Below, one piece after another: positions 18,720 to 28,866 of a DNA stretch of 64,000 bases. The notes below the pieces were generated by a model. The model saw only the letters and a program-made list of their open reading frames with translations, searched no databases and was not told the DNA's origin. The first letter of the stretch is position 1, and each line of letters starts with the position of its first letter. Source of the DNA: Alcanivoracaceae bacterium (lineage in GTDB: Bacteria; Pseudomonadota; Gammaproteobacteria; Pseudomonadales; Alcanivoracaceae); assembly GCA_029212745.1 (NCBI GenBank), contig JARGOL010000001.1, positions 566,350 through 630,349 on the forward strand, given 5' to 3'. The translations under genes and the position numbers were made by a program.

Positions 18720-19695
18720 AGGAACTCTGCTCGGCAAACCCCAATAGCAGCCCGATATCGGTCAGCGACAACCGCGCATCCTGCATGTACAGCGCGGCCA
18801 GGGAACGCCGCAGACCATCAAGCACCTCCTGGAAACTGGCGCCCTGTTTGCGCAGGCGCCCCTGAAGGGTACGCTCGGCCATCTGCAATCGCCCCGCCAC
18901 CTGCTCCACCGTTGGCTCGCCGTCTGCCAGCAAACGATAGATTTCACTGCGAACCGCATTGACCAGGTTGGTCTGGCTGTCGTAATCCGTCAGCAGCTGG
19001 GCCGCCTCACGCTCCATCATGCCACTGAGCCCCGGGTCCGCGCCGCTCAGTGGCAAGCGCAGGAATGACTCTGGCACCTCGACGCCGTCAAAATCCGCGG
19101 CGAATTCCACCGGGCACTGGAAATGCCTTTCATAACGATCCGCATCCACCTGGGCAGCATGCCGGAAGCAGACGCGCAGGGGCGCCGGCGCCGCGTCCAC
19201 CAGTTGCCGCGCAAATGTCACCCAGCCGGTGATGGCCGCCTCGGTCAGGTAACGGGCAGGCTCCCCCTGGACCGGGCAATGCCAGGTCAGGCGAACAATG
19301 TCACCAACCCGGTTCATGGTGGTCTCGCCGAGATTGCCAGCCAGCTTCTCGAACCGCATCAGGCGTTCAATGGCCTGGCCGAGGTCCTCGCTGGACAGGA
19401 TCGCGTATCCGAGCACCTGGTAGGAGCGGGCACGCACCTGGCGTCCGATCTCGAAGCCCATGCCCGGGTCACCGGTGCGTGACAGGATCACCAGGAACAG
19501 GCGCATGGCATCGACCAGCGGCACCATCCTGCCCGTTTCCGACAGCACGGCCGGATCCAGACCCGCCTCCGCCAGCACGGCATCCTCGTCCAGCCCGTAA
19601 TGGGCAATCACCGCAGGCAGGATGGACGCCAGATAGGCACTGGCCACACTCCGGTCTGTGCCGGCAATGGCGGGATCAACGGGCAGCCGGGACAC
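18652..19695 (-). CDS. AraC-family transcriptional regulator (arabinose-binding-like N-terminal domain type)
   Basis: The 347-residue protein has an N-terminal ligand-binding region of the type found in OruR/ArgR-like AraC proteins (RSYQVLGYAILSSEDLGQAI, LTEAAITGWVTFARQL). Two C-terminal helix-turn-helix units follow (VEQVAGRLQMAERTLQGRLR and LTDIGLLLGFAEQSSFTRAF). The start is the GTG at 19693-19695 because GAGGAGG lies about 6 nt upstream; ATG codons farther upstream fall inside the AAA ATPase gene. It overlaps that gene by 20 nt, so the two are probably one transcript. Its target is unknown. Confidence 0.85.
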   Translation of the reverse strand: MSRLPVDPAIAGTDRSVASAYLASILPAVIAHYGLDEDAVLAEAGLDPAVLSETGRMVPLVDAMRLFLVILSRTGDPGMGFEIGRQVRARSYQVLGYAILSSEDLGQAIERLMRFEKLAGNLGETTMNRVGDIVRLTWHCPVQGEPARYLTEAAITGWVTFARQLVDAAPAPLRVCFRHAAQVDADRYERHFQCPVEFAADFDGVEVPESFLRLPLSGADPGLSGMMEREAAQLLTDYDSQTNLVNAVRSEIYRLLADGEPTVEQVAGRLQMAERTLQGRLRKQGASFQEVLDGLRRSLAALYMQDARLSLTDIGLLLGFAEQSSFTRAFRRWHGESPARVRQRLAE

Positions 19696-21193
19696 GCCTG
19701 ACCTCCTCTGCGGATACCGCACTGTCTGCCGGCACCGCACGGCTGTGGCACCACTGGCGCAACTCGGCAATCTTCTCTGCCATGGTCACTGACAGAGGCA
19801 CCGTTGCCTGTATCTCGGACAGCAGGTGCGCATCGGCCAGGGCCTCCTCACGGGCGCGGGCAGCATACATGCCCGCCACGACAGCCTGCTCTATTTCAGC
19901 ACCGGTAAACCCGGCAGCGTTTTCTGCCAGGGCAGCAATATCGAAGGCATCCGGCGCATGCCCGCGCAGGCGCAGGTGAATACGGAAAATGTCTTCCCGT
20001 ACCGCAGGCGATGGCAAATCAACGAAGAAAAGCTCATCCATCCGGCCCTTGCGGATCAGCTCGGGAGGAAGCCGGGAAATATCATTGGCGGTTGCCACCA
20101 GGAACACCGGTGCCTTGCGCTCCGCCATCCAGGTCAACAGCGAGCCCAATACCCGCCGTGAGGTACCGCCGTCGTTGTCACCGGAGGCAATGCCCTTCTC
20201 GATCTCGTCCACCCACAGCACGCAGGGCGACATTTCCTCGGCCAACTGCAGGGCTTCACGGACATTGCGCTCGGACTCGCCAAAAAACTTGTTGTACACC
20301 GCGCCCATATCCAGGCGCAGCAACGGTAATTGCCACATCCCGGCCACCGCCTTGGCGGCCAGGCTCTTGCCTCCACCCTGCACCCCCACCAGCAGAATGC
20401 CGCGCGGCGCGTCCACGCCATCCGGGTCGATGAACGCGTCGCGGCGATTGCCGAGCCAGTCCTTCAGGTTGGCAAGGCCGCCCACGTCGGAAAAGCGGCT
20501 GGTGTCATACTCGAAACTGAGCACGCCTTGCATGTCCAGCAGTTCAAACTTGGCCTTGTTGACCGAAGGCATGTCGGATTCGGAAATGGCGCCATCATCG
20601 ACAATGACGCCGCGCGCCAGCCGGCGCGCGTCTTCGCGGGTCAGCCCCCGGAGGTTGGCAACCAGCCGGGACAGCGTTTTCCGGTCTGAACGCACCCGCT
20701 TGCCGCTGCGGCGCTGCCAGTCCCTGGCCTCATCCTGCACCAGGGAAAGCAGCTGGCGCTCATCCGGCAGGCTGAGCTGGAAACGTGTGCTCATGCGGCT
20801 TATTTCCCGGGGTATATCCACAGCATGGCTGACCAGCACCAGTGTGTGGCCATTGCTCTCATGATTCTGGCCAATATCCTTGATCAGACGCACCACGCGG
20901 GGGTTATCTTCCAGGAAGGGGTGAAAATCGCAGAGTGCGAAAATACCGGGCTGGTCACTCTTGCGGATGTGTTCCAGCACGGCCTCGGGGGCCGCCGTAC
21001 TGGTGAAGGCCGGCGTGCCCTGCAGGTCATCCCGCATCAGGCCGTCCACCAGGTTCCAGCGGAACATCGCCCGACCTTCTTCCATGGCAAGGCGGCGAAG
21101 CACCGCCAGCGCCCTGGATTCCTCCCAGGTCTCAAGGACAATGACCGGGAAGCGCGACTCCACCAGCAGGCGCAGATCATCAAGCTCTTTCAC
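19676..21193 (-). CDS. Ycf46-like AAA+ ATPase
   Basis: The 505-residue protein has an N-terminal region (about 1-210) in which a degenerate AAA-like fold is likely. A C-terminal AAA module carries Walker A GVQGGGKS (about residue 270), Walker [12 protein letters not shown], sensor-1 [22 protein letters not shown] and the second region of homology. The arrangement is that of Ycf46, an AAA protein of chloroplasts and bacteria of poorly defined role. The start is a GTG at 21191-21193 preceded by GGGAG. It is divergent from coq7 and overlaps the AraC gene downstream. There is no transmembrane helix or protease domain, so it is not FtsH. Confidence 0.85.
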   Translation of the reverse strand: MKELDDLRLLVESRFPVIVLETWEESRALAVLRRLAMEEGRAMFRWNLVDGLMRDDLQGTPAFTSTAAPEAVLEHIRKSDQPGIFALCDFHPFLEDNPRVVRLIKDIGQNHESNGHTLVLVSHAVDIPREISRMSTRFQLSLPDERQLLSLVQDEARDWQRRSGKRVRSDRKTLSRLVANLRGLTREDARRLARGVIVDDGAISESDMPSVNKAKFELLDMQGVLSFEYDTSRFSDVGGLANLKDWLGNRRDAFIDPDGVDAPRGILLVGVQGGGKSLAAKAVAGMWQLPLLRLDMGAVYNKFFGESERNVREALQLAEEMSPCVLWVDEIEKGIASGDNDGGTSRRVLGSLLTWMAERKAPVFLVATANDISRLPPELIRKGRMDELFFVDLPSPAVREDIFRIHLRLRGHAPDAFDIAALAENAAGFTGAEIEQAVVAGMYAARAREEALADAHLLSEIQATVPLSVTMAEKIAELRQWCHSRAVPADSAVSAEEVRRVPAAR

Positions 21194-21317
21194 TCTTTTC
21201 TCCCTTGCCCCGGCTATGATGGCATCCGAACAGGCCGGACCGGTTATCCTAGCAGGCCTCCGGCCATGGCCAAACTCGGGCCTGAGCCCGGAAACAGCTC
21301 CATGGTATACTGAGCCC

Positions 21318-21968
21318 ATGAACCAACGCAGAACCCTGTCCCCCGTGGATCGACTACTCAGCAGCGTGGAAAACGCCCTGCGCACACTGACGCCCGGCAC
21401 TGCCCGGAGTGAACGGCGCACCCCCGGTGATGGGCAACACAACGACGCCGCGAACACGGCCGCATCCCGGGACCACCTGGCGGGCCTGATGCGTATCAAC
21501 CATACCGGTGAGGTGTGCGCCCAGGCGCTCTACCAGGGGCAGGCCAGCACGGCGCGCCTGCCCACAGTACGGCAGGCCATGGAAGAAGCCGCTCGCGAGG
21601 AAGAGGATCACCTGGCCTGGTGCGAAGCGCGGCTGGCGGAACTGGACAGCGTACCCAGCCGCCTGAACCCGCTGTTCTACGCCATGTCCTACGGCATCGG
21701 TGCGCTGGCCGGCCTGGCCGGGGACCGCTGGAGTCTTGGCTTTGTCTCGGAAACGGAACAGCAGGTGGTGCGCCACCTCGAGGCACATCTTGCGCAGGTG
21801 CCGGACAAGGACCTGCGCACCCGGGCCATCCTTGAGCAGATGCGTGAGGATGAGCTCAAGCACGCTGTCACGGCCAGGGGCGCCGGCGGTGCCGACCTGC
21901 CGCCACCGGTGCGCGCTGCCATGACGCTCATGAGCAAGGTCATGACATTCTCGACCTACCGCATCTGA
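21318..21968 (+). CDS. coq7: 2-polyprenyl-3-methyl-6-methoxy-1,4-benzoquinol hydroxylase
   Basis: The 216-residue di-iron hydroxylase carries out the penultimate step of ubiquinone synthesis. The ferritin-like diiron ligands are visible in [44 protein letters not shown] and [12 protein letters not shown] 21318 is the family start; the in-frame sequence upstream belongs to the divergent ATPase gene. It is followed by a strong terminator. In P. aeruginosa, coq7 also neighbours speD and vfr. Confidence 0.95.
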   Translation: MNQRRTLSPVDRLLSSVENALRTLTPGTARSERRTPGDGQHNDAANTAASRDHLAGLMRINHTGEVCAQALYQGQASTARLPTVRQAMEEAAREEEDHLAWCEARLAELDSVPSRLNPLFYAMSYGIGALAGLAGDRWSLGFVSETEQQVVRHLEAHLAQVPDKDLRTRAILEQMREDELKHAVTARGAGGADLPPPVRAAMTLMSKVMTFSTYRI

Positions 21969-21987
21969 CGGCATGTCAGCCAGGCCA

Positions 21988-22016
21988 TAAAAAAACCGGC
22001 CGAAGCCGGTTCTTTT
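21988..22016. terminator. Bidirectional terminator between coq7 and speD
   Basis: ACCGGC (21995-22000) pairs with GCCGGT (22005-22010) around CGAA, with an A-run before and TTCTTTTT after it. It can stop coq7 transcripts rightwards and speD transcripts leftwards. Confidence 0.9.
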
Positions 22017-22041
22017 TGCCTGGCGAGTCTGCCGGGGCCGT

Positions 22042-22845
22042 TCAATCCAGGTTTCTGGAATAGAAGATCTCCAGCATCTCCTTGCGCAGGCGCCCTTCGA
22101 TATCGGCAAGCTCGGTATCCCCGAACTCACCACACCCCGCACCAAACAGGTAGTTATCGATATCAAAGTCCTTGAGCAGCATCTTGGTATGGAAGATGTT
22201 CTCCTGGTACACGTTGACGTCGATCATCTGGTAACTGTTCTGGGTGTCTTCGCTGAGAAAGTTCTGGATCGAATTGATGTCGTGGTCAATGTAGTGCTTG
22301 GTGCCATCCACATCGCGGGTCATGCCACGCACGCGGTAGTCCACCGTCACGATGTCGGAATCAAAGCTGTGAATCAGATAATTCAGTGCCCGCAGGGGTG
22401 AAATCACGCCACAGGTAGATACGTCCACATCCACCCGGAAGGTGGAGATGCCGTTGTCCGGATGGGATTCCGGGTAGGTATGTACCGTCACGTGACTCTT
22501 GTCCAGATGGGCAACCACACTGTCCGGAAGCGGGCCAGGCGCCTCTTCATCGTAGCTGGAATCCTCGGGCGGTGTTTCATGCTCGGCAATCAGCATGGTC
22601 ACGCTGGCGCCCTGGGGGTCATAGTCCTCGCGGGCAATATTGAGAATGTTCGCGCCAATGATCTTGGTCACGTTGGTGAGAATCTCGGTCAGTCGCTCGG
22701 CGTTGTACAACTCGTCGATATACTCGATATATTCGCGCCGATGCTGCTCTGTCTTCGCATAACTGATATCGAAGATGTTGAAACTCAATGACTTCGTCAG
22801 GTTGTTGAAGCCATGCAACTTGATCTTGGGGTTAGGATCTTTCAA
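22042..22845 (-). CDS. speD: S-adenosylmethionine decarboxylase proenzyme
   Basis: The 267-residue proenzyme is cleaved to make a pyruvoyl cofactor and supplies decarboxylated SAM for spermidine synthesis. The cleavage site is [12 protein letters not shown], with the Ser becoming the pyruvoyl group, as in E. coli KSHICVHTYPE. The N-terminus [16 protein letters not shown] and the length fit the E. coli/Pseudomonas class. The start is a TTG at 22843-22845 with GGGA upstream; no ATG fits the conserved N-terminus. speE is not in the window. Confidence 0.95.
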   Translation of the reverse strand: MKDPNPKIKLHGFNNLTKSLSFNIFDISYAKTEQHRREYIEYIDELYNAERLTEILTNVTKIIGANILNIAREDYDPQGASVTMLIAEHETPPEDSSYDEEAPGPLPDSVVAHLDKSHVTVHTYPESHPDNGISTFRVDVDVSTCGVISPLRALNYLIHSFDSDIVTVDYRVRGMTRDVDGTKHYIDHDINSIQNFLSEDTQNSYQMIDVNVYQENIFHTKMLLKDFDIDNYLFGAGCGEFGDTELADIEGRLRKEMLEIFYSRNLD

Positions 22846-22904
22846 CGTTCAATTCCCGCAACTGACCTGGCATCCAGTAAATGCCGGTTCATTTGCCCCG
22901 CCAG

Positions 22905-23318
22905 TCAGCTGACGAAGCGCCCTCCTGAAATCGGCGGATGATGGATCACCTGCACCACCACGCCTGCCGGATCCAGGCAATAAAAACTGCGCGCCCCATC
23001 ACGGTGGGTGCGCGGTTGTGACTTCAGCATGACACCATTGGCCTGGAGGAAGGTGGCCCACTGGTCCACGTCCTCGGCACGGTCGACAATGAAACCAATG
23101 TGGTCAAGCCGCTGGGCGCCGTCAAAGGCGCCATCCTTCCAGCGGTGCAGGGCCAGGTTGTCGCAGCCACCGCACAGGTAGACGTTGTCATCATCCGGCC
23201 GCCATTCTACTGCCATACCGAGCAAATCCACATAGAAATGCTCGCAGGCCTCCAGGTCTTCCACAAAAAGGGCCACGTGGCGGAGCCCCGCCAGCGGATT
23301 CGTCGGACGCTCAGCCAT
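22905..23318 (-). CDS. VOC-family (glyoxalase/bleomycin-resistance-like) protein
   Basis: The 137-residue protein has the paired beta-alpha-beta-beta-beta units of the vicinal-oxygen-chelate superfamily. The first reads LRHVALFVEDLEACEHFYVDLLGM, and the second starts RLDHIGFIVDRAEDVDQW and ends DPAGVVVQVIHHP. Likely metal ligands are the His of RHVALFV, the His of LDHIGF and a late acidic or His residue. The substrate is unknown. Its start is 3 nt from the stop of the OsmC gene upstream, so they are co-transcribed. Confidence 0.85.
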   Translation of the reverse strand: MAERPTNPLAGLRHVALFVEDLEACEHFYVDLLGMAVEWRPDDDNVYLCGGCDNLALHRWKDGAFDGAQRLDHIGFIVDRAEDVDQWATFLQANGVMLKSQPRTHRDGARSFYCLDPAGVVVQVIHHPPISGGRFVS

Positions 23319-23321
23319 GGC

Positions 23322-23747
23322 TCATGCCTCCTCGATTACCTCGTAACTGTGTTCAATCCCGACACCGCCGCGCGCCAGCATGATCGACGCCGAGCAATAC
23401 TTGTCGGCGGACAGGCTCACGGCCCGGGAGACCAGATTATCCTTGAGGTTGCGTCCACGGACGATGAAATGCATGTGGATGCGGGTGAACACCGCTGGCA
23501 CCTCGTCTTCGGCCCGCTCAGCCTGCAGCTGGCAGACACAGTCGGTCACATCCTGTCTCGACTTGCGCAGAATGTGAACCACGTCAAAGGAAGCACAGCA
23601 TCCGGCCCCCATGAGCACCATTTCCATGGGGCGCGGCCCCCTGTTCTGGCCGCCGTGATCGGGTGGCCCATCGACCATGACGGTGTGACCAGACCCGGAT
23701 TCGGCCTCAAAGGCCACTTCACCCTGCCAACGAATTTCTGCCTTCAT
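23322..23747 (-). CDS. OsmC/Ohr-family protein (YhfA-like)
   Basis: The 141-residue protein fits the OsmC fold: an N-terminal beta sheet (KAEIRWQGEVAFEAESGSGH), then the central helix with GAGCCASFDVVHILRK, and the second Cys in DKYCSASIMLA. Family members reduce organic peroxides with two cysteines, but YhfA-type proteins are of unknown role. The ATG at 23745-23747 has GGAG upstream. The location between speD and crp matches P. aeruginosa PA0653 next to vfr. Confidence 0.85.
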   Translation of the reverse strand: MKAEIRWQGEVAFEAESGSGHTVMVDGPPDHGGQNRGPRPMEMVLMGAGCCASFDVVHILRKSRQDVTDCVCQLQAERAEDEVPAVFTRIHMHFIVRGRNLKDNLVSRAVSLSADKYCSASIMLARGGVGIEHSYEVIEEA

Positions 23748-23903
23748 CGCCAACTCCAGCTGCGCGGTGGCGCAGGTTAACACAGCCACAATCCCGCACC
23801 CATACCCTGCCCGGCCATGCACCGGGTTTGTGACCGCTTACCTTGGCAACAGCCCCAAAACAAGGCACACTCCAAGGCGTTCTGATAATTATTTCCGAGA
23901 CTT

Positions 23904-24548
23904 ATGACCACACCCATGATGGACGCCGGCAACAAGATTATTCCGAACCTGGAAAACTTCCTGGCGCATTGTCACCGCCGCAAGTACCCGGCAAAGAGCA
24001 CCATTATCTACGCTGGCGACGAGTCGGACGCCCTTTATTACATACTCAAGGGTTCCGTCACGGTCATGATCGAGGATGACGACGGCCGTGAGATGATCAT
24101 GGCCTACCTCAACGAGGGTGACTTTTTCGGCGAGATGGGCCTGTTTGAGGACGCCCCGTCACGTTCTGCCTGGGTAAAGGCAAAAACAGAGTGCGAAGTG
24201 GCCGAGATCAGCTACGCCAAGTTCCGCCAGCTGGCCCGTGAGGATGCCGACATCCTGTTTGCCGTGTCAGCCCAGATCGCCGGGCGCCTACGTGCCACCA
24301 CCCGCAAAGTGGGCGACCTGGCATTCCTGGATGTCACTGGCCGCGTCGCCGGTACCCTGCTGGAGCTGTGCAAACAGCCCGATGCCATGACCCACCCGGA
24401 CGGCATGCAGATCAAGGTCACCCGCCAGGAGATCGGCCGAATCGTCGGCTGTTCACGAGAGATGGTGGGCCGCGTACTGAAGAACCTGGAAGACCAGGGG
24501 CTGGTGTCCGTGAAGGGCAAGACCATGGTGGTGTACGGCACCCGCTGA
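23904..24548 (+). CDS. crp: cAMP-binding regulator of the CRP/Vfr type
   Basis: The 214-residue regulator has a cNMP domain with the phosphate-binding cassette [18 protein letters not shown] and the dimerisation helix [20 protein letters not shown]. Its helix-turn-helix ITRQ-like motif ([20 protein letters not shown]) is very close to E. coli CRP and P. aeruginosa Vfr. It should bind TGTGA-type sites when cAMP is present. It stands divergent from the OsmC gene with 156 nt between, and is followed by a strong terminator. Given the neighbours, it is the vfr orthologue by synteny. Confidence 0.95.
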   Translation: MTTPMMDAGNKIIPNLENFLAHCHRRKYPAKSTIIYAGDESDALYYILKGSVTVMIEDDDGREMIMAYLNEGDFFGEMGLFEDAPSRSAWVKAKTECEVAEISYAKFRQLAREDADILFAVSAQIAGRLRATTRKVGDLAFLDVTGRVAGTLLELCKQPDAMTHPDGMQIKVTRQEIGRIVGCSREMVGRVLKNLEDQGLVSVKGKTMVVYGTR

Positions 24549-24572
24549 CGCGATATCAAGATGACATCAAAC

Positions 24573-24598
24573 AGGCCGGCACTTGCCGGCCTTTTTTG
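24573..24598 (+). terminator. Intrinsic terminator of crp
   Basis: AGGCCGGC (24573-24580) pairs with GCCGGCCT (24585-24592) around ACTT, followed by TTTTTG. It lies 25 nt after the crp stop. Confidence 0.93.
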
Positions 24599-24705
24599 TG
24601 CGCTGCCCACGGATTACGTTCTGCAACCATGGCTTACCAAAGCACACTGGTGCCTGGCGCAGATTCTGCCAGCCTTGTACCACGTCACCTGACTGGGAAA
24701 CGGCC

Positions 24706-24792
24706 ATGAAACCGTTGCGCACCGGCACCATCACCACCCTGTTCGTCATGACCTGCGTCGCCGTGGCGGCGTCGGCCATGATGGGTGGCTGA
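24706..24792 (+). CDS. Possible 28-residue hydrophobic microprotein
   Basis: ATG 24706 with GGGAAA about 6 nt upstream opens a 28-codon frame, MKPLRTGTITTLFVMTCVAV then AASAMMGG. It has two basic residues followed by an uninterrupted hydrophobic helix, as in single-pass microproteins or an isolated signal sequence. It lies between the crp terminator and the trpC stop, convergent with trpC. I do not recognise a family; it may be a chance frame. Confidence 0.35.
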   Translation: MKPLRTGTITTLFVMTCVAVAASAMMGG

Positions 24793-24798
24793 CGCCGC

Positions 24799-25602
24799 CT
24801 AGGCGCGGAAGAACATCCCGGCCAGGGCCTCACCGGGGTCATCGGCGCGCATGAACGCCTCACCGACAAGAAAGGCATGCACGCCGTGGTCAGCCATGGC
24901 GGCCACATCCGCCGCCGTGTGGATGCCGCTCTCAGTCACCACGATACGGTCTTGCGGTATCTGCTCAAGCAGCGACCAGGTCGTATCCAGGCGCGTTTCA
25001 AACGTATGCAGGTCGCGGTTGTTGATGCCTATCAGGCGGGTATTCAGCGGCAAGGCACGCGCCAGCTCAGCGGCTGTATGCACCTCCACCAGCACATCCA
25101 GGCCTGCGTCACTGGCACACTGGCTGAGCGCATGCAGCTGGTCGTCTTCCAGTGCGGCAACAATCAGCAGGATACAGTCCGCCCCCAGGGCCCGTGCCTC
25201 CCAGACCTGGTACGGATCAATGGTGAAATCCTTGCGCAGCACCGGCAGCGTACAGGCCTCCCGGGCCGCCACCAGGTAGTCTTCGTGGCCCTGGAAAAAG
25301 TCACGGTCAGTGAGCACCGACAGGCAGGCTGCGCCGCCCGCCTCATAGGACATGGCGATGTCCGCCGGGTGGAAGTCCTCGCGAATCACCCCTTTTGAGG
25401 GAGACGCCTTTTTCACCTCGGCGATCACTGCCGCACGGCGGCTGGCCAGCTGTACCTCCATGGAGCGGACAAAACCGCGTACCGGGTCCTGTGCCCGGGC
25501 CCGGTCCATGAGCTGCTCCAGCGACACCTCCTGGCGCCGCTCAGCCACCTCTTCCTGTTTGCGCGCCAATATGCGGTCCAGCACTGTGCCCGTGGTTTTC
25601 AA
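24799..25602 (-). CDS. trpC: Indole-3-glycerol-phosphate synthase
   Basis: The 267-residue TIM-barrel enzyme closes the indole ring in tryptophan synthesis. Signatures are [18 protein letters not shown] (catalytic Lys and phosphate-site residues), [26 protein letters not shown] and [13 protein letters not shown]. The start chosen is a TTG at 25600-25602, one base after the trpD stop, because GAGGAGG lies exactly 6 nt upstream and the N-terminus then matches Pseudomonas TrpC. A GTG at 25617 is also in frame but falls in that Shine-Dalgarno region. It is monofunctional, without a fused TrpF. Confidence 0.95.
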   Translation of the reverse strand: MKTTGTVLDRILARKQEEVAERRQEVSLEQLMDRARAQDPVRGFVRSMEVQLASRRAAVIAEVKKASPSKGVIREDFHPADIAMSYEAGGAACLSVLTDRDFFQGHEDYLVAAREACTLPVLRKDFTIDPYQVWEARALGADCILLIVAALEDDQLHALSQCASDAGLDVLVEVHTAAELARALPLNTRLIGINNRDLHTFETRLDTTWSLLEQIPQDRIVVTESGIHTAADVAAMADHGVHAFLVGEAFMRADDPGEALAGMFFRA

Positions 25603-25603
25603 C

Positions 25604-26653
25604 TCAGGCCTCCTCACCGTCTTTCAGCATGGCGGTGAACTGGGCCAGCTGGCTCATGCGCTCGCGCGCCTCGCCGTTATGGATCAGGTCCTCGGCCATG
25701 CGCACGCCGTCACTGAAGGAGCGCGCCACGCCGGCAACATAGATCGCCGCGCCGGCGTTGAGTGCAATCATGTCCGCCGCCTTGGCCGCCGCGCTGCTGG
25801 TGCGCTTGCCGAATGCATCACGGATCAGCGCCAGCGAGGCCTGCGAATCGGTCACATCGAGGCCCACCAGCGAGGCAGAGTCGATGCCCAGTTCCTCGGG
25901 CGTCACCGTGTATTCGCGCACCTCGCCATCCCGGTACTCGGCCACATGGGTCCGCGCCGCCAGTGACACTTCGTCCAGCCCGTCCTCGCCATGCACCACC
26001 AGTATGTGTTCTCCGCCAAGGCGGCCCAGGACCTCTGCCATGGGCCGGCACAGTCGGGCATTGAACACGCCCACCACCTGGCGCCGCACACCGGCGGGGT
26101 TGGTCATCGGGCCGAGGATGTTGAAGATGGTGCGCTGGGCAATGTCCCGCCGTGCCCCGATGGCATGCTTCATGGCGCCATGGTGCTGGGGCGCGAACAT
26201 GAAGCCGACGCCCACCTCGGCGACACAGGCCGCCACCTGCTCCGGTGACAGGTCCAGATGCACGCCGGCCGCCTCCAGCAGGTCCGCCGAGCCACTCTTC
26301 GAACTCACTGACCGGTTGCCGTGCTTGGCAACATGGCAGCCGGCCGCTGCGGCCACAAAAGACGCCGCTGTGGACACATTGAACAGGTTAGCGCCGTCAC
26401 CGCCGGTGCCCACAATGTCCACCACATGGGCCAGCTCCGGCAGCACCACCGGCGTGGCCAGTTCACGCATCACCTGCGCCGCTGCGGCAATCTCGTCCAG
26501 GCTTTCGCCCTTCATGCGCAGACCCACCAGGAACGCACCAATCTGTGCGTCCGTGGCCTCACCGGTCATGATCTGCCGCATCACGGACTGCATCTCATCC
26601 AGATCCAGGTCGATATGTTCGATAACCCGGCCCAGCGCCTCACGGATGTCCAT
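25604..26653 (-). CDS. trpD: Anthranilate phosphoribosyltransferase
   Basis: The 349-residue enzyme attaches phosphoribose to anthranilate. It shows the PRPP-binding loop [17 protein letters not shown], the anthranilate-site [21 protein letters not shown] and the metal-binding region [13 protein letters not shown] 26651-26653 is one base after the trpG stop, so the genes are tightly coupled. The length is typical. Confidence 0.96.
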   Translation of the reverse strand: MDIREALGRVIEHIDLDLDEMQSVMRQIMTGEATDAQIGAFLVGLRMKGESLDEIAAAAQVMRELATPVVLPELAHVVDIVGTGGDGANLFNVSTAASFVAAAAGCHVAKHGNRSVSSKSGSADLLEAAGVHLDLSPEQVAACVAEVGVGFMFAPQHHGAMKHAIGARRDIAQRTIFNILGPMTNPAGVRRQVVGVFNARLCRPMAEVLGRLGGEHILVVHGEDGLDEVSLAARTHVAEYRDGEVREYTVTPEELGIDSASLVGLDVTDSQASLALIRDAFGKRTSSAAAKAADMIALNAGAAIYVAGVARSFSDGVRMAEDLIHNGEARERMSQLAQFTAMLKDGEEA

Positions 26654-26654
26654 G

Positions 26655-27245
26655 TCAGCTCCCCTGGTCAAGAAAGTTCTTGAGCATGGCATGGCCATGC
26701 TCGGTCAGAATGGATTCGGGATGGAACTGGACCCCCTCAAGGGCCAGCTCACGATGTCGCATACCCATGATCTCGTCCTCGGCCCCGTCATCCGTCTGCG
26801 TCCAGGCCGTTACCTCGAAACAGTCCGGCAGCGAGTCTCTCTCCACGACCAGGGAATGGTACCGGGTGGCGGTGAACGGCGATGGCAGGCCGGCAAACAC
26901 ACCGACGCCGGTGTGGTAAACCGGCGATGTCTTGCCGTGCATCACCTGCCGGGCACGCACGACCTTGCCGCCGAATACCTGGCCCAGTGCCTGGTGCCCG
27001 AGGCACACCCCCATGATCGGCAATTGCCCGGCAAAATGCCGGATTGCGTCCATGGAGATGCCGGCCTCATTCGGCGTGCAGGGCCCCGGTGAGACCATCA
27101 GAAGATCAGGCGCCAGCGCCTCGATCTCCGCCAGCGTAACCTGGTCATTGCGACGTACGTCCACCTCGGCACCCAGCTCTTGCAGGTACTGCACCAGGTT
27201 GTAGGTGAAGCTGTCATAGTTGTCGATCATCAGCAGGCGAGTCAT
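26655..27245 (-). CDS. trpG: Anthranilate synthase component II (glutamine amidotransferase)
   Basis: The 196-residue subunit supplies ammonia to TrpE. It has the class I amidotransferase triad: the nucleophile Cys in [16 protein letters not shown] and the His-x-Glu in VQFHPES. The N-terminus [18 protein letters not shown] is diagnostic. Its ATG overlaps the trpE stop (27242-27245). It may also serve as PabA for folate synthesis, which is common when one copy exists. Confidence 0.96.
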   Translation of the reverse strand: MTRLLMIDNYDSFTYNLVQYLQELGAEVDVRRNDQVTLAEIEALAPDLLMVSPGPCTPNEAGISMDAIRHFAGQLPIMGVCLGHQALGQVFGGKVVRARQVMHGKTSPVYHTGVGVFAGLPSPFTATRYHSLVVERDSLPDCFEVTAWTQTDDGAEDEIMGMRHRELALEGVQFHPESILTEHGHAMLKNFLDQGS

Positions 27246-28729
27246 GCGTCCACCTCCGGCTTGAGACCATTGCGAACCATGTTGACCGCCTTGAAGACGG
27301 CACGGGCCTTGTTCATGGTCTCTTTCCACTCCAGGGCCGGCACGGAATCGGCCACCACGCCGGCACCGGCCTGCACGTAGAGGCGACCGCCCTTGATCAC
27401 CGCTGTGCGGATGGCAATGGCCGTGTCCATCTCGCCATTGAAGCCGATATAGCCCACCGCGCCACCGTAGACGCCACGTTTGACCGGCTCCAGCTCATCA
27501 ATGATTTCCATGGCACGAATCTTTGGCGCACCACTGAGGGTGCCGGCGGGAAAGGTGGCCCGCAGCACGTCCAGGGGCCCGAGGCCGGGTTTCAGTTTGC
27601 CTTCGACATTGGAGACGATATGCATGACATGGGAATAGCGCTCTACCACCATCTGGTCAGTCAGTGCCACACTGCCGGCCTCGGCGATACGCCCCACATC
27701 ATTGCGCCCCAGGTCGATCAGCATCAGGTGCTCAGCAATCTCTTTCGGGTCCGCCAGCAGCTCTGCCTCCAGGGCCTGGTCCTCGGCTTCTGAATGTCCG
27801 CGCCGCCGGGTACCGGCAATGGGCCGCACCGTCACCCGGCCGTGCTCCACACGGGTCAGGATTTCCGGTGACGAACCGGCAATCTGGAAGTCGTCGAGGT
27901 CCAGGAAGAACATGTAGGGAGACGGATTCAGGTAACGCAGTGCCCGATAGACATCCAGTGGCTCCTCACGGAACGGCACCGACATGCGCTGCGATGGCAC
28001 CACCTGCATGATGTCCCCCGCCAGCGTGTATTCGCGAATACGCTCCACGCCTGCCTTGAAGTCCTGCTCCGGGAACTCGGAGACGAAATCCGCCTCCGCC
28101 AGCGCATCCGCCGGCGGCCGTGGCGCCGGCTCTGCCAACGGCGCGCGCAGCATGTCCTCAAGTTCGGCCAGGCGGGCCAGGCCGCCTTCCACGGCCCGGT
28201 CGGCGGCGGGGTCCACCAGCACCAGCAGGAACAGACTGCCGCGCAGGTTATCGAACACCACCAGCTCTTCGGAACGCATCAGCAGGATGTCAGGCACGCC
28301 GAGGGTATCCTCGCCCGCTGCCGGACCCAGCCGGGGCTCGAAGTAACGCACGCTGTCATAGCCGAAATAGCCCACCAGCCCACCGTTGAAACGCGGCAGG
28401 CCATCAACCTCCGGGGCACGGTAGTGGCTGCGGTAGTCATCAATCCAGGCAATGACGTCATCCACATCCTGGTGACGCGTATCGGCGCCGGCGGTCACGC
28501 TGACGCTGTTGCCATGGATGCGGATCACTTCGCAGGCCGGCAGGCCGATGATGGAATAGCGGCCCCAGCGCTCACCGCCCTGAACCGATTCGAACAGATA
28601 GCTGTAGGGACCAGCGGCCAACTTGCGGTAGGCACTCAGGGGAGTATCCAGGTCCGCCAGCACTTCGCGGACCAGGGGGATGCGGTTGAAACCCGCTTTT
28701 ACGTATTGGTCGAACATTTCCGGTGACAT
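27242..28729 (-). CDS. trpE: Anthranilate synthase component I
   Basis: The 495-residue subunit converts chorismate to anthranilate. The N-terminal half has LLESVQ-type feedback-site residues ([18 protein letters not shown]). The C-terminal chorismate-binding domain has [30 protein letters not shown] and [18 protein letters not shown]. Unlike in Pseudomonas aeruginosa, where trpE is remote from trpGDC, here trpE-G-D-C form one overlapping operon. It is led by a putative leader peptide at 28807-28866. Confidence 0.96.
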   Translation of the reverse strand: MSPEMFDQYVKAGFNRIPLVREVLADLDTPLSAYRKLAAGPYSYLFESVQGGERWGRYSIIGLPACEVIRIHGNSVSVTAGADTRHQDVDDVIAWIDDYRSHYRAPEVDGLPRFNGGLVGYFGYDSVRYFEPRLGPAAGEDTLGVPDILLMRSEELVVFDNLRGSLFLLVLVDPAADRAVEGGLARLAELEDMLRAPLAEPAPRPPADALAEADFVSEFPEQDFKAGVERIREYTLAGDIMQVVPSQRMSVPFREEPLDVYRALRYLNPSPYMFFLDLDDFQIAGSSPEILTRVEHGRVTVRPIAGTRRRGHSEAEDQALEAELLADPKEIAEHLMLIDLGRNDVGRIAEAGSVALTDQMVVERYSHVMHIVSNVEGKLKPGLGPLDVLRATFPAGTLSGAPKIRAMEIIDELEPVKRGVYGGAVGYIGFNGEMDTAIAIRTAVIKGGRLYVQAGAGVVADSVPALEWKETMNKARAVFKAVNMVRNGLKPEVDA

Positions 28730-28768
28730 GACATGCCCTTGTTATGAAGTCGTTTGTATCAGCAAGGT

Positions 28769-28796
28769 TGTGCCCCTGGCACACAAGCAGGGCACA
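28769..28796 (-). promoter_or_regulatory. Competing hairpins in the trpE leader
   Basis: On the minus-strand RNA the segment at 28775-28769 (GGGCACA) can pair either with 28783-28778 (UGUGCC) or with 28796-28790 (UGUGCCC). The two pairings exclude each other. They start 11 nt after the leader-peptide stop codon and lie 40 nt before trpE. This is the layout of an attenuator, but no U-run follows the short hairpin, so the termination mechanism, if any, is not canonical. Confidence 0.45.
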
Positions 28797-28806
28797 CAGG
28801 CAGGCG

Positions 28807-28866
28807 TCACCATCGCCAGGAGGCGAGTGCGGCAGAAACGGCTGTCATCGCTACAAACCGGGGCAC
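28807..28866 (-). CDS. trpL: Putative trp operon leader peptide (ends Trp-Arg-Trp)
   Basis: A GTG at 28864-28866 with AAAGGA 7 nt upstream opens a 19-residue frame, MPRFVAMTAVSAALASWRW, that stops just after two Trp codons (TGG CGA TGG TGA). An in-frame ATG at 28848 would give 13 residues but has no clear Shine-Dalgarno. Trp codons at the end of a short translated frame just upstream of trpE are the hallmark of ribosome-mediated attenuation, documented for the trpE and trpGDC operons of Pseudomonas putida. Mutually exclusive hairpins follow. Confidence 0.65.
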   Translation of the reverse strand: MPRFVAMTAVSAALASWRW

